From Paracoccus marinus (GTDB lineage Bacteria > Pseudomonadota > Alphaproteobacteria > Rhodobacterales > Rhodobacteraceae): 64,000 nucleotides of DNA. Shown here piece by piece: positions 23,667 through 32,531 of the stretch (its first letter is position 1; every line of letters begins with the position of its first letter). Location: contig NZ_VJYZ01000010.1 of the NCBI RefSeq assembly GCF_007018965.1, positions 186,001 through 250,000 of the forward strand, written 5' to 3'. The notes beneath the pieces were generated by a model, which did no database searches, had not been told where the DNA came from, and saw only the letters and a program-made list of their open reading frames with translations. Made by a program: the position numbers and the translations under genes.

Positions 23667-26336
23667 ATGCCCGTCGTCGTCGTGGAATCTCCGGCAAAGG
23701 CCAAGACCATCAACAAGTATCTGGGCGACGACTACACGGTCCTGGCGTCGTTCGGGCATGTCCGCGACCTGCCGCCCAAGGACGGGTCGGTCGATACAGA
23801 CGCCGATTTCGACATGAAATGGGAAGTCGCCGCCGACAGCCGCAAGCACGTCAAGGCGATCAAGGACGCGCTCGCGTCCGACCCCAACCTGATCCTCGCC
23901 ACCGACCCCGACCGCGAGGGCGAGGCGATCAGCTGGCACCTGCGCGAGGCGCTGGCGCCGGCGCTGAAAAAGGCGGCCGTCAGCCGCGTGACCTTCAACG
24001 CGATCACCAAGTCCGCCGTGACCGAGGCGATGGCCAACCCGCGCGAGATCGACCAGCCGCTGGTCGATGCCTATCTGGCGCGGCGGGCGCTGGATTACCT
24101 CGTCGGCTTCAACCTGTCGCCGGTGCTGTGGCGCAAGCTGCCGGGGGCGAAATCGGCCGGCCGCGTCCAGTCCGTCGCCCTGCGCGTCATCGTCGACCGC
24201 GAGATGGAGATCGAGGCGTTTCGCGCCCGCGAATACTGGACCGTCCACGCGACGCTGGCGACGCCCGGCGGCACCGAATACGCGGCGCAGCTGGTCAGCT
24301 ATGCGGGCAAGAAGCTGGAACGCTACGACCTGGCCGACGCCGAGGCCGCCGCGCTCGCCGTCAGCGCGGTGCAGTCGCGCGACCTCACCGTGACCTCGGT
24401 CACGTCGAAGCCCGCCAGCCGCAATCCCTGGCCGCCCTTCATGACCTCGACGCTTCAGCAGGAAGCCAGCCGCAAGCTGGGCCTGGGCGCGCGGGCCTGC
24501 ATGTCGGCGGCGCAGCGGCTGTATGAGGCGGGCTACATCACCTACATGCGGACCGACGGCATCGACATGGCGCCCGAGGCGGTCCACGCCGCCCGCGACG
24601 CGATCAAGGCGCGCTTTGGGGCCGAGTACGTCCCGTCCAGCCCGCGGATGTACAAGAACAAGGCCAAGAACGCGCAGGAAGCGCATGAATGCATCCGGCC
24701 CACGGACATGATGCTGTCGCCCGACCGCCTGAACGTCGAGGCCGAGCAGCGCAAGCTGTACGACCTGATCTGGAAGCGCACGATCGCCTCGCAGATGGAA
24801 GCCGCGCGGATGGAGCGCACGGCGGTCGAGATCGGCAGCGCCGACGGGCAGGTCGGCCTGCGCGCCACCGGGCAGGTGATGCTGTTCGACGGCTTCCTGC
24901 GGGTCTACGATCAGGGCCACGACGACGACGAGGGCGAGGACAGCGCCCGCCTGCCGCAGATCGCCGAAGGCGAGGCGGCGGCCAAGCGCGACGTGGTGCC
25001 CGAACAACACTTCACCCAGCCGCCGCCGCGCTACACCGAAGCCACGCTGGTCAAGCGGATGGAGGAGCTGGGGATCGGCCGTCCGTCCACCTATGCCAGC
25101 ATCGTCACGACCATCCAGGACCGCGACTATGTCCGCAAGGACAAGAACCGCCTGATCCCCGAGGACAAGGGGCGGCTGGTGACGGTGTTCCTGACCCGCT
25201 ACTTCCCGCGCTACGTCAGCTACGACTTCACCGCCGACATGGAGGAAGAGCTTGACGACATCTCCAGCGGCAACCGCGCCTACCGCGAGGTGCTGCGGCG
25301 GTTCTGGCGTGACTTCACCGCCGCGCTGGAAGGGACGAGCGAGCTTCGCATCAGCGAGGTGCTGACCGCGATCGACGACGCGCTGGCGCCGCACCTGTAT
25401 CCGCCCCGCGCGGACGGGGGCGATCCGCGCGAATGCCCGCTGTGCGGCAAGGGGCGGCTGAACCTCAAGACCGCGCGGTCGGGCGGGGCGTTCATCGGCT
25501 GCACGAACTATCCCGAATGCCGCTACACCCGCCCGCTGTCCGGCCCCGAAGGCGAGGTCATGGGCGACGTGGTGCTGGGGCAGGACCCGGCGGGGCTGGA
25601 CATCAGCCTGAAGAACGGCCGCTTCGGGCCTTACGTCCAGCGCGGCGAGGCGTCGGCGGACGAACCCAAGCCCCCGCGCGCGTCGATCCCCAAGGGCTGG
25701 GACGTCGCGGCGATGGACCTGGAAAAGGCGCTGCGGCTCTTGGACCTGCCGCGCCCGATCGGCCCCCACCCCGAGGACGGGGTGATGGTCGAGGCGGGGA
25801 TCGGCCGCTATGGCCCGTTCGTGAAGCACGGCCCGAAATACGCCAATCTCGCCGAGGTGGACGAGGTGTTCACCATCGGCATGAACCGCGCGGTCGAGGT
25901 GCTGGCGCAACCGCCGCGCCGGGGCCGGGCCGCGCCCTCGGCCCCGCTGGCCGACCTGGGCGAACACCCCGAAGGCGGGTCGGTGCAGGTGCTGAACGGG
26001 CGGTTCGGCCCTTACGTCAAGTGGGGCAAGGTCAACGCCACCCTGCCGCGCGACGTGGCGCCCGAGGCGATGACGATGGACCGGGCGGTCGAACTGATCG
26101 CGGCCAAGGCCGCGAAGGGCGGCAAGCCGGCAAAGAAGCCGGCGGCGAAGAAGGCGACCGCGAAAACGGCCCCGGCGGCCAAGAAGCCCGCCGCCAAGAA
26201 GCCGGCGGCGAAGAAGGCCACGGCGAAGAAGGCGACGGCGGACGGGGCAGAGGGCGAAGCCGCAAAGGCGCCCGCCGTCCGCAAACCCGCCGCGAAGAAG
26301 CCCGCCGCGAAGAAAGCGGCCACACCGGACACCTGA
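23667..26336 (+). CDS. topA: DNA topoisomerase I
   Basis: Type IA topoisomerase of 889 residues that relaxes negative supercoils. TOPRIM domain at the N-terminus (VVVESPAKAKTINKYLG; DPDREGEAISWHL near 84-96), catalytic Tyr293 in ITYMRTDG, and one four-Cys zinc finger (CPLCGKG...CTNYPEC, about 590-625). After it come two topoisomerase-C repeat-like segments (NGRFGPYVQRG and NGRFGPYVKWG) and a Lys/Ala tail of about 75 residues made of PAAKK/ATAKK units, as in many actinobacterial and alphaproteobacterial TopA. GGAGGT precedes the ATG. Confidence 0.95.
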   Translation: MPVVVVESPAKAKTINKYLGDDYTVLASFGHVRDLPPKDGSVDTDADFDMKWEVAADSRKHVKAIKDALASDPNLILATDPDREGEAISWHLREALAPALKKAAVSRVTFNAITKSAVTEAMANPREIDQPLVDAYLARRALDYLVGFNLSPVLWRKLPGAKSAGRVQSVALRVIVDREMEIEAFRAREYWTVHATLATPGGTEYAAQLVSYAGKKLERYDLADAEAAALAVSAVQSRDLTVTSVTSKPASRNPWPPFMTSTLQQEASRKLGLGARACMSAAQRLYEAGYITYMRTDGIDMAPEAVHAARDAIKARFGAEYVPSSPRMYKNKAKNAQEAHECIRPTDMMLSPDRLNVEAEQRKLYDLIWKRTIASQMEAARMERTAVEIGSADGQVGLRATGQVMLFDGFLRVYDQGHDDDEGEDSARLPQIAEGEAAAKRDVVPEQHFTQPPPRYTEATLVKRMEELGIGRPSTYASIVTTIQDRDYVRKDKNRLIPEDKGRLVTVFLTRYFPRYVSYDFTADMEEELDDISSGNRAYREVLRRFWRDFTAALEGTSELRISEVLTAIDDALAPHLYPPRADGGDPRECPLCGKGRLNLKTARSGGAFIGCTNYPECRYTRPLSGPEGEVMGDVVLGQDPAGLDISLKNGRFGPYVQRGEASADEPKPPRASIPKGWDVAAMDLEKALRLLDLPRPIGPHPEDGVMVEAGIGRYGPFVKHGPKYANLAEVDEVFTIGMNRAVEVLAQPPRRGRAAPSAPLADLGEHPEGGSVQVLNGRFGPYVKWGKVNATLPRDVAPEAMTMDRAVELIAAKAAKGGKPAKKPAAKKATAKTAPAAKKPAAKKPAAKKATAKKATADGAEGEAAKAPAVRKPAAKKPAAKKAATPDT

Positions 26337-26388
26337 CCCTAACCGGCAGGCAACCCGCTTCGGCCCGCGCGCCCCGCTCCCCGCCGCG

Positions 26389-26417
26389 TTGACAGCGTGG
26401 CGCCCGTGTGCAGACAT
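26389..26417 (+). promoter_or_regulatory. Possible promoter of the CoA-transferase genes
   Basis: TTGACA (26389-26394) with a 17-base spacer to AGACAT (26412-26417), about 65 bases before the scoA ATG. The -35 is perfect and the -10 poor. Confidence 0.3.
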
Positions 26418-26483
26418 CCTGCCGACCCTTCGCCCGGCGAAACAACGCGCGGGTGCGGGACCGGCCAGACCAAAGGGGGGTAC

Positions 26484-27179
26484 ATGCACAAGGTTTACGA
26501 CAGCGCCGCCGCCGCGCTCGACGGGGTGCTGAAGGACGGCATGACCATCGCCGCCGGGGGCTTCGGCCTGTGCGGCATCCCCGAACTGCTGATCGCCGCG
26601 ATCCACGAGGCGGGCACCCGCAACCTGACCATCGCGTCCAACAACTGCGGCGTGGACGGGTTCGGCCTGGGCATCCTGCTGGACAGCAAGCAAATCAAAA
26701 AGATGATCTCGAGCTACGTGGGCGAGAACGCCGAGTTCATGCGCCAGTACCTGTCGGGCGAGCTGGAGCTTGAGTTCAACCCGCAGGGCACGCTGGCCGA
26801 GCGGATGCGGGCGGGCGGTGCGGGCATCCCCGGCTTCTACACCAGGACCGGCGTCGGCACCGTCATCGCCGACGGCAAGGAGGTGAAGTCCTTCGACGGC
26901 GAGGACTACATCCTCGAACGCGGCCTGGTCGCCGACCTGGCGATCGTGAAGGGCTGGAAGGCCGACACCTCGGGCAACGTCGTGTTCCGCAAGACCGCGC
27001 GCAACTTCAACGTCCCCGCCGCCACCTGCGGCCGCGTCTGCGTGGTCGAGGTCGAGGAGATCGTGCCCGTGGGCAGCCTTGACCCCGACGCGATCCACCT
27101 GCCGGGGATCTACGTCCACCGGTTGATCCAGGGGCAGCACGAGAAGCGGATCGAGCAGCGCACCGTGAGGAAGGGGTAA
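26484..27179 (+). CDS. scoA: 3-oxoacid CoA-transferase subunit A
   Basis: Alpha subunit (231 residues) of succinyl-CoA:3-oxoacid CoA-transferase, which activates acetoacetate with succinyl-CoA. Seen: DGMTIAAGGFGLCGIPELLI (21-40), the NNCGVDGFGLGILL segment and FNPQGTLAERMRAGGAGIPG near 94-113. The ATG at 26484 (MHKVYDSA) follows AAAGGGGGG and fits the family; an upstream in-frame ATG at 26397 overlaps the promoter region. Pairs with the beta subunit encoded three bases downstream. Confidence 0.92.
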   Translation: MHKVYDSAAAALDGVLKDGMTIAAGGFGLCGIPELLIAAIHEAGTRNLTIASNNCGVDGFGLGILLDSKQIKKMISSYVGENAEFMRQYLSGELELEFNPQGTLAERMRAGGAGIPGFYTRTGVGTVIADGKEVKSFDGEDYILERGLVADLAIVKGWKADTSGNVVFRKTARNFNVPAATCGRVCVVEVEEIVPVGSLDPDAIHLPGIYVHRLIQGQHEKRIEQRTVRKG

Positions 27180-27182
27180 GCC

Positions 27183-27881
27183 ATGGCCGACACGAAACCC
27201 ACCGCCGCCGCCGGTTCCGAAGCCGGCGCGCCTGCGGCCGCCCCCGCCGCGAAGGGCTGGGACCGCAACCAGATGGCCGCCCGCGCCGCGCGCGAGTTGC
27301 AGGACGGGATGTACGTCAACCTCGGGATCGGCATCCCGACGCTGGTCGCGAACTACATCCCCGAGGGGATGACCGTGACGCTGCAATCCGAAAACGGGAT
27401 GCTGGGCATCGGCCCCTTCCCGGCCGAGGACGCGGTGGACCCCGATCTCATCAACGCGGGCAAGCAGACGATCACCGAACTGCCGCACTCGGCCTATTTC
27501 GACAGCGCGCAGTCCTTCGCGATGATCCGCGGCGGCAAGATCGCAATGGCGATCCTGGGCGCGATGGAAGTGGCGGAAAACGGCGATCTGGCGAACTGGA
27601 TGATCCCCGGCAAGCTCGTCAAGGGCATGGGCGGGGCGATGGACCTGGTGGCGGGCGTCAAGCGCGTGGTCGTGGTCATGGACCACACCAACAAGGCCGG
27701 CGAATCCAAGGTGCTGCGCGAATGCACCCTGCCGCTGACCGGCAAGGGCGTGGTGGACCGCATCATCTCGAACCTCGGCGTGCTGGACGTGGTGGACGGC
27801 GGGCTGCGGATCGTCGAATGCGCCGACGGCGTCAGCGAGGATGAACTGCGCGCCGCGACGCAGGCCACGATTGTCGCCTGA
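27183..27881 (+). CDS. scoB: 3-oxoacid CoA-transferase subunit B
   Basis: Beta subunit of 232 residues. The catalytic Glu that forms the glutamyl-CoA thioester is E70 in [14 protein letters not shown], and the family stretches [14 protein letters not shown] and [20 protein letters not shown] are intact. Residues 1-24 form an Ala/Pro-rich extension not needed for the family core. Its 3' end overlaps the start region of the next gene by about 11 bases, so the two may be coupled even though their functions look unrelated. Confidence 0.92.
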   Translation: MADTKPTAAAGSEAGAPAAAPAAKGWDRNQMAARAARELQDGMYVNLGIGIPTLVANYIPEGMTVTLQSENGMLGIGPFPAEDAVDPDLINAGKQTITELPHSAYFDSAQSFAMIRGGKIAMAILGAMEVAENGDLANWMIPGKLVKGMGGAMDLVAGVKRVVVVMDHTNKAGESKVLRECTLPLTGKGVVDRIISNLGVLDVVDGGLRIVECADGVSEDELRAATQATIVA

Positions 27882-28476
27882 GGCGGGCGTCCGCGCCGTT
27901 CGCTGGACCGGCGAGGACGGGCAGGGGCTGGAACACTGCGTCCTGACGCTGAAGCGCGGCGGGCTGGTGCTTGAAGGCATGGTCGCAGGCAACCGCGAAG
28001 GCGGCAGCTACGGCGCGCATTACATCGTGCGCGCCGACGCGCAGGGCCGCACGCGCGAGGTGCGGGTGCGCTATGCGGGCAGCTATTCGCTGCATGTCAC
28101 CGCCGACGGCGAGGGCAACTGGCACGACGAGCAAAGGGGCAGGGCGATCCCCCGCCTTCGCGGCTGCATCGACGTGGACATCGGCGCGACCGCCGCCACC
28201 AACACCTTGCCGATCCGGCGGCTGGGGCTGGCGATCGGCGAGGCCTGCGCGATCAGCGCGGCCTATGTTCCGCTGCCGGGCGAACTCGCGGGCCAGCTTG
28301 AAGGGGCATTCCTGCCCGAGCCGGTGGACCAGCGATACACCCGGCTCGGCGACCGGCTGTGGCGGTACGAGGGGTTGTTCCGCGACTTTGTGGCCGACCT
28401 GCCGGTGGACGACATGGGCCTTGTCCTCGACTACCCGCAGCTGTTCCGGCGCGCGCCCCTCGGGGGCAAGGCGTGA
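27871..28476 (+). CDS. Putative glycolipid-binding domain protein
   Basis: Protein of about 201 residues matching the family annotated as putative glycolipid-binding (PF06475 type), a beta-rich fold related to lipid carriers. Key blocks: [58 protein letters not shown] and [19 protein letters not shown] at 27871, six bases after AGG, is proposed as start; ATG 27841 would add ten residues but overlaps scoB by 41 bases and has no spacing to an SD. The stop overlaps the GTG of the following gene. Biological role unknown. Confidence 0.65.
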   Translation: MSPEAGVRAVRWTGEDGQGLEHCVLTLKRGGLVLEGMVAGNREGGSYGAHYIVRADAQGRTREVRVRYAGSYSLHVTADGEGNWHDEQRGRAIPRLRGCIDVDIGATAATNTLPIRRLGLAIGEACAISAAYVPLPGELAGQLEGAFLPEPVDQRYTRLGDRLWRYEGLFRDFVADLPVDDMGLVLDYPQLFRRAPLGGKA

Positions 28477-29045
28477 CCGCGGACGATATCGCGGCGCTGT
28501 TCACGCAGGGCGACGATTTCCTCTGCGCGCGCTGGGGACGTCCCGTCGCGCCGGTGGTGTTCGGGCTGGACGACGCCTCGCTTGCGATCTTTCGCGATGC
28601 GTTGAAGGCGGTGGTGGCCCATGCCCGCCACCCGCTGGCCGACACCGACCCGGAAACCGGCGCGAACCTGATGATCTTCGCGGTGGCGGACTGGGACGAT
28701 CTGCGGGCGGTGACCGACCTCGACCGCCTCACCGGGATCGCGGACCTGCCCGGGCGGCTCGCGGCGCAATCCGCCGATCGCTACCGCCTGCTGCGGTTCG
28801 ACGCTGATGGCGCGATCCGCGCCTGCATGACCTTCCTGCGCCTGGGCGGCGCGCTGGGGCAGGCGCATCCGGCCGCGCTGGCCGAGGACGCGGGCGTCAA
28901 CGCGATGCTGAGCTTCGCCCGCCACGTGACGCCATCGCCCGACCTCGCGCGCCTGATCCGCGTCGCCTACGATCCCGCGCTGCCGTCCTGCGCCCGCGAT
29001 CCCAGCCACGCCCTGCGGCTTGCGGCAAGGCTGGCCGCGCCATGA
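28473..29045 (+). CDS. Hypothetical protein, conserved-looking, function unknown
   Basis: A 190-residue soluble protein that I do not recognise. It has no signal peptide or membrane helix and shows an alternating alpha/beta pattern with Asp-rich blocks (FAVADWDDLRAVTDLDRL) and a single AAQSADRYRLLRFD motif. GTG at 28473 overlaps the previous stop (GTGA), and its TGA overlaps the ybgC ATG, so it is translated within a glycolipid-binding/unknown/ybgC chain leading into the tol genes. Confidence 0.65.
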   Translation: MTADDIAALFTQGDDFLCARWGRPVAPVVFGLDDASLAIFRDALKAVVAHARHPLADTDPETGANLMIFAVADWDDLRAVTDLDRLTGIADLPGRLAAQSADRYRLLRFDADGAIRACMTFLRLGGALGQAHPAALAEDAGVNAMLSFARHVTPSPDLARLIRVAYDPALPSCARDPSHALRLAARLAAP

Positions 29046-29464
29046 CCCACCGCTTCCCGGTCCGCGTCTATTACGAGGATACCGACCTGGGTCAGGTGGT
29101 CTATTACGCCAACTACCTGCGCTTCATCGAACGCGCCCGCAGCGAATGGCTGCGCGCGGGCGGGATCGACCAGCTGGCGCTGATGCAGCGGGACGGCATC
29201 GCCTTTGTCGCGCGGCGGGTGAACGCCGACTATCTGTCGCCCGCCCGCTACGACGACCTGCTGGACGTGGTGTCCGACCTGCGCGGCATCCACGGCGCGC
29301 GGATCGCGCTGACGCAGCGCGTCGAACGCGCCGGTCGGGTGCTGTTTTCGGCCGAGGTGGACCTTGTCTGCGTCGCCGTGCCGTCGATGCGGCCGGTCCG
29401 CGTGCCGGCGGCGGTCCGGGCCGCGCTGGGGCAGGGGGAACCCGCCGGCGCGCCGCCCACCTGA
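29042..29464 (+). CDS. ybgC: Tol-Pal system-associated acyl-CoA thioesterase
   Basis: Hotdog-fold thioesterase of 140 residues. The catalytic motif EDTDLGQVVYYANYLRFIER is near 12-31 with the likely active-site Asp at 15. YbgC hydrolyses acyl-CoA and is regularly encoded first in tol-pal operons, probably linking phospholipid synthesis to envelope constriction. Its ATG overlaps the previous stop by four bases. A 128-base gap separates it from tolQ, so tolQRAB may have its own promoter. Confidence 0.9.
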   Translation: MTHRFPVRVYYEDTDLGQVVYYANYLRFIERARSEWLRAGGIDQLALMQRDGIAFVARRVNADYLSPARYDDLLDVVSDLRGIHGARIALTQRVERAGRVLFSAEVDLVCVAVPSMRPVRVPAAVRAALGQGEPAGAPPT

Positions 29465-29592
29465 CGCACATGTGTTGCCCCGCAGGGGTGCGTTCTGGTT
29501 AAATCCCGGCCAAAAGACCGCGCGAAGCGGCCAGATCCCGCATCGATCACCCGCCGGCGCGCCGTCGCCCGGGCAAGGACAGGCACCGACCC

Positions 29593-30285
29593 ATGGAACA
29601 AATCGCCGCCGGAACGCCGGTCGACTTTTCGCTCATCGCGCTGTTCACGCGCGCCTCGCCGATCGTGCAGGCGGTCATGGTGCTGCTGGTGCTGGCGTCG
29701 GTCTGGTCGTGGGCGGTGATCATCCAGAAGATCATCACCTTCGGCGCCGCCAAGCGCGAGACCGGGCGGTTCGAGCGCGCGTTCTGGTCCGGCCAGCCGC
29801 TGGACGACGTCTACGACCAGATGAGCGGCCGCCCCCGCGGCGCGGCGGAACGCGTGTTCGCGGCCGGGATGCTGGAATGGCGCCGCTCGCAGCGGGACGA
29901 CGGCGGCATCATCCCGGCGGCGCAGTCGCGGATCGACCGGGCGATGAACGTGGCCATCGGGCGCGAGGCGGACCGGCTGAACCGGGGCCTGCCGCTGCTC
30001 GCCACGATCGGGTCGGTCGCGCCGTTCGTGGGCCTGTTCGGCACCGTCTGGGGGATCAAGAACGCGTTCGAGGGCATCGCGCTCAGCCAGAACACCAGCC
30101 TCGCCGTGGTGGCGCCCGGCATCGCCGAGGCGCTGCTTGCCACCGCGCTGGGCCTGCTGGCCGCGATCCCGGCGGTCGTCGCCTACAACAACCTGTCGTC
30201 CGACGCCGACCGCATCAGCGGCAGCCACGAGGCGTTCGCGGACGAGTTCTCGACCATCCTGTCGCGCCAGCTCGAGGAGGACTGA
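29593..30285 (+). CDS. tolQ: Tol-Pal system inner-membrane protein TolQ
   Basis: Proton-channel subunit of 230 residues (MotA/TolQ/ExbB family) that with TolR energises TolA. Three helices: about 22-44, then IGSVAPFVGLFGTVWGI (about 138-155) and VVAPGIAEALLATALGLLAAIPAV (about 173-196). The channel Thr/Ser positions of the family are present. AGGAGG at its 3' end, inside the last codons, serves as the ribosome-binding site of tolR. Confidence 0.93.
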   Translation: MEQIAAGTPVDFSLIALFTRASPIVQAVMVLLVLASVWSWAVIIQKIITFGAAKRETGRFERAFWSGQPLDDVYDQMSGRPRGAAERVFAAGMLEWRRSQRDDGGIIPAAQSRIDRAMNVAIGREADRLNRGLPLLATIGSVAPFVGLFGTVWGIKNAFEGIALSQNTSLAVVAPGIAEALLATALGLLAAIPAVVAYNNLSSDADRISGSHEAFADEFSTILSRQLEED

Positions 30286-30289
30286 GTTG
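30275..30289 (+). promoter_or_regulatory. Ribosome-binding site defining a TTG start for tolR
   Basis: AGGAGG (30275-30280) stands six bases before TTG (30287-30289), directly after the tolQ stop. No comparable site precedes the first ATG at 30302, so the TTG is the likely start. Confidence 0.7.
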
Positions 30290-30772
30290 GGCGCGGGCAC
30301 CATGCGCCGGGGCGGCGGCCGGCGCGGCCGGGGTCGGCGCAGCCAGCCGATGTCGGAAATCAACGTGACGCCGTTCGTGGACGTCATGCTGGTGCTGCTC
30401 ATCATCTTCATGGTCGCGGCGCCGCTTTTGACCGTGGGCGTGCCGCTGCAACTGCCGCGCACGGCGGCCGAGGCGATCACCTCGGAACCCGAAGAGCCGC
30501 TGACGATCAGCGTCCCGCCGTCGGGGCCGCTGGTCCTGATGACGAGCGAGGTGCCCGAGGACCAGCTGATCGCCACCCTTCGCGCCGTGGCCGCCGAACG
30601 GCAGAGCGGGCGGATCTACCTGCGCGCCGACGGCGGCATCCCCTATGCCCGCGTGATGCAGGTGATGGGGGCGCTGAACGCGGCGGGGTTCCGCGACATC
30701 GTGCTGGTGACGGACACCGGCGGTCCCCGGATGGACGCCACCGCGGTGGACGCCCCCGTGGTGGACGGCTGA
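30287..30772 (+). CDS. tolR: Tol-Pal system protein TolR
   Basis: ExbD/TolR-family protein of 161 residues. One transmembrane helix with the proton-path Asp: NVTPFVDVMLVLLIIFMVAA (about 24-43), then a periplasmic peptidoglycan-binding domain. The basic N-terminus (MRRGGGRRGRGRR) is typical of alphaproteobacterial TolR. TTG at 30287 is preferred over ATG 30302 because of the perfectly placed AGGAGG. Works with TolQ and TolA; four bases separate it from tolA. Confidence 0.9.
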   Translation: MGAGTMRRGGGRRGRGRRSQPMSEINVTPFVDVMLVLLIIFMVAAPLLTVGVPLQLPRTAAEAITSEPEEPLTISVPPSGPLVLMTSEVPEDQLIATLRAVAAERQSGRIYLRADGGIPYARVMQVMGALNAAGFRDIVLVTDTGGPRMDATAVDAPVVDG

Positions 30773-30776
30773 CGGA

Positions 30777-32465
30777 ATGGAACGCGCCGACCGGATCGGG
30801 GCCTGGGTCTCGGGCGTCGCGCACGCGGCGCTGATCGCGTGGGTCGCGGTCGGCGGCGCGCTGTTCCGGGGCCAGTCCTCGGCCCCGATCCGCATGACCA
30901 ACGTCCAGACCATGACCGAGGCGGATTTCCAGCAGATGGCGGCGGCGACGCGCGGGGCGGGGCCGGTGGGCGAGACCGCGCAGGTCCAGCCCGCGCAGCC
31001 GCAGGCGCCGGGCGACGAGGTCGTGGCGGGCGGCAACGTCTCGGTCGCGCCGCCCGCCGATCAGGTCGATCCGCTGGCGATGCCCGCGCCCGAGGTCGCG
31101 CCCGAAGCCGCGCCCGACCTGTCGGACCTGCGCGCCCCGCAGGAAGCGGTGGCGGTGGCGACCGTCGCCCCGGTCCAGCCCGACACCCCGTTCGAGGCGA
31201 GCGGCACCGTCATCCTGCCCGATGCCGCGCCCGGCCGCGCGGTCGCCGCCGCCGCACCCCAGCCGCTGCGTCCCGGCGCGCCCACGGGCGAGGCGCCGGC
31301 CCGACAGCCCGCGCCGCCGCCCGAGCCGGGCATCGCGCCGCTGACCTCGGTCACGCCGCTGGATGCGACCCAGGCGCGGGGCCGTCTGGCCGAACGCCAG
31401 GCCGCCGCGGCGGTGGAACTTGCCCGCCAGCAGGCCGAAGCGGCCGCAGCCGCCGAAGCCGCCGCCGCTGCCGAGGCCGCGCGCCAGGCCGCCGCGGACG
31501 CCGCGCAGGCCGAGGCCGAACGCCAGGCCGCAGCCGCCGCGCAGGCCAGGGTCGAGGCGGAGCGCCGGGCCGAACAGGACCGCCTTGCCGCCGCTGCCGC
31601 CGCCCGCCAGCAGGCCGAGGCCGCCGCCGCGCAGGCCCGCGCCGACGAGGAAGCGCGGGAGGCCGAGGCGCGCGCCCAGGCCGAAGCCGAGGCCCAGGCG
31701 GAAGCCGAGGCGCAGGCGAAACCTCAGGCCGACCGCATCGCCGAAGAACAGCGCCTCGCCGAAGAAGAAGCCGCCGCCGCCGAAGCCGCCGAGGCGGACG
31801 CGCGCGAGGCGGAAGCCGCCGCCGCCCGCGAGGAAGCGCGGCTCGAAGCCGAGCGGCGCGCCGTCGAGGAACAGGCGCGCGAGGACGCCGAGCGTCAGGC
31901 GGCCGAGGAAGAACGCCTTGCCGCCGAGGCGGCCGCCGAGGAACAGGCCCGCGCCGACGAGATCGCCGCCCGCGCCGAGGCCGAGGCCGAGGCGCGCAGG
32001 CAGGCGGAAACCGAGACCCCGTCCGCGCTGGACGACCCGCTGACCGCCGCGCTGAACGAGGCGATGAACGACGACGCCCCGCCCGAGGGCGCGGCGGCCG
32101 AAGGCGGCGGCGGGCGGGCCGAGACCGGGCCGCCGCTGACGCAGGGCGAACGCGACGGGCTGCGGGTCGCGATTCAGGACTGCTGGAACGCGGGCGCGCT
32201 GTCGCGCGAAGCGGCGCAGGTCCGCGTCACGATCGGCTTTTCGATGACGCCCGAGGGGTTGCCGCGCGAAGGCTCGGTCGAGCTTCTGGATTCCGACGGC
32301 GGGTCCGAACAGGCCGTGCAGCAGGCGTTCGAGGTCGCGCGTCGGGCGATCATCCGCTGCGGCTTCCAGAAGGAAGGCTACGACCTGCCGTCCGACAAGT
32401 ACGACCGCTGGCGCGACGTGGTCGTGGACTTCACCGCCAGCGGCAGCGGCGTCAACCTTCGCTGA
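30777..32465 (+). CDS. tolA: Tol-Pal system protein TolA
   Basis: Trans-periplasmic linker of 562 residues. One N-terminal helix (about 8-28), a Pro/Ala-rich part (about 60-195), a long Ala/Glu/Arg/Gln-rich helical rod (about 200-425) and a globular C-terminal TolA domain (about 455-562) with two Cys (CWNAG and IIRCGF) that probably form a disulfide. It transmits energy from TolQR to TolB-Pal. The rod-coding DNA is low complexity and opens spurious frames in other phases. ATG follows TGACGGA of tolR. Confidence 0.9.
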   Translation: MERADRIGAWVSGVAHAALIAWVAVGGALFRGQSSAPIRMTNVQTMTEADFQQMAAATRGAGPVGETAQVQPAQPQAPGDEVVAGGNVSVAPPADQVDPLAMPAPEVAPEAAPDLSDLRAPQEAVAVATVAPVQPDTPFEASGTVILPDAAPGRAVAAAAPQPLRPGAPTGEAPARQPAPPPEPGIAPLTSVTPLDATQARGRLAERQAAAAVELARQQAEAAAAAEAAAAAEAARQAAADAAQAEAERQAAAAAQARVEAERRAEQDRLAAAAAARQQAEAAAAQARADEEAREAEARAQAEAEAQAEAEAQAKPQADRIAEEQRLAEEEAAAAEAAEADAREAEAAAAREEARLEAERRAVEEQAREDAERQAAEEERLAAEAAAEEQARADEIAARAEAEAEARRQAETETPSALDDPLTAALNEAMNDDAPPEGAAAEGGGGRAETGPPLTQGERDGLRVAIQDCWNAGALSREAAQVRVTIGFSMTPEGLPREGSVELLDSDGGSEQAVQQAFEVARRAIIRCGFQKEGYDLPSDKYDRWRDVVVDFTASGSGVNLR

Positions 32466-32531
32466 GGCGTAATGGTAAGTGCTGAATGCGTGGGATATGG
32501 TGCCCGCGAACCCGGAAGGACCGACGATTTG

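Noticed and set aside
31380..32030. Repetitive GCC/GAG tracts in tolA considered as a tandem-repeat or CRISPR-like element
   Set aside because: Simple Ala/Glu/Arg codon bias of the TolA helical rod, with no regular repeat unit and no spacers.
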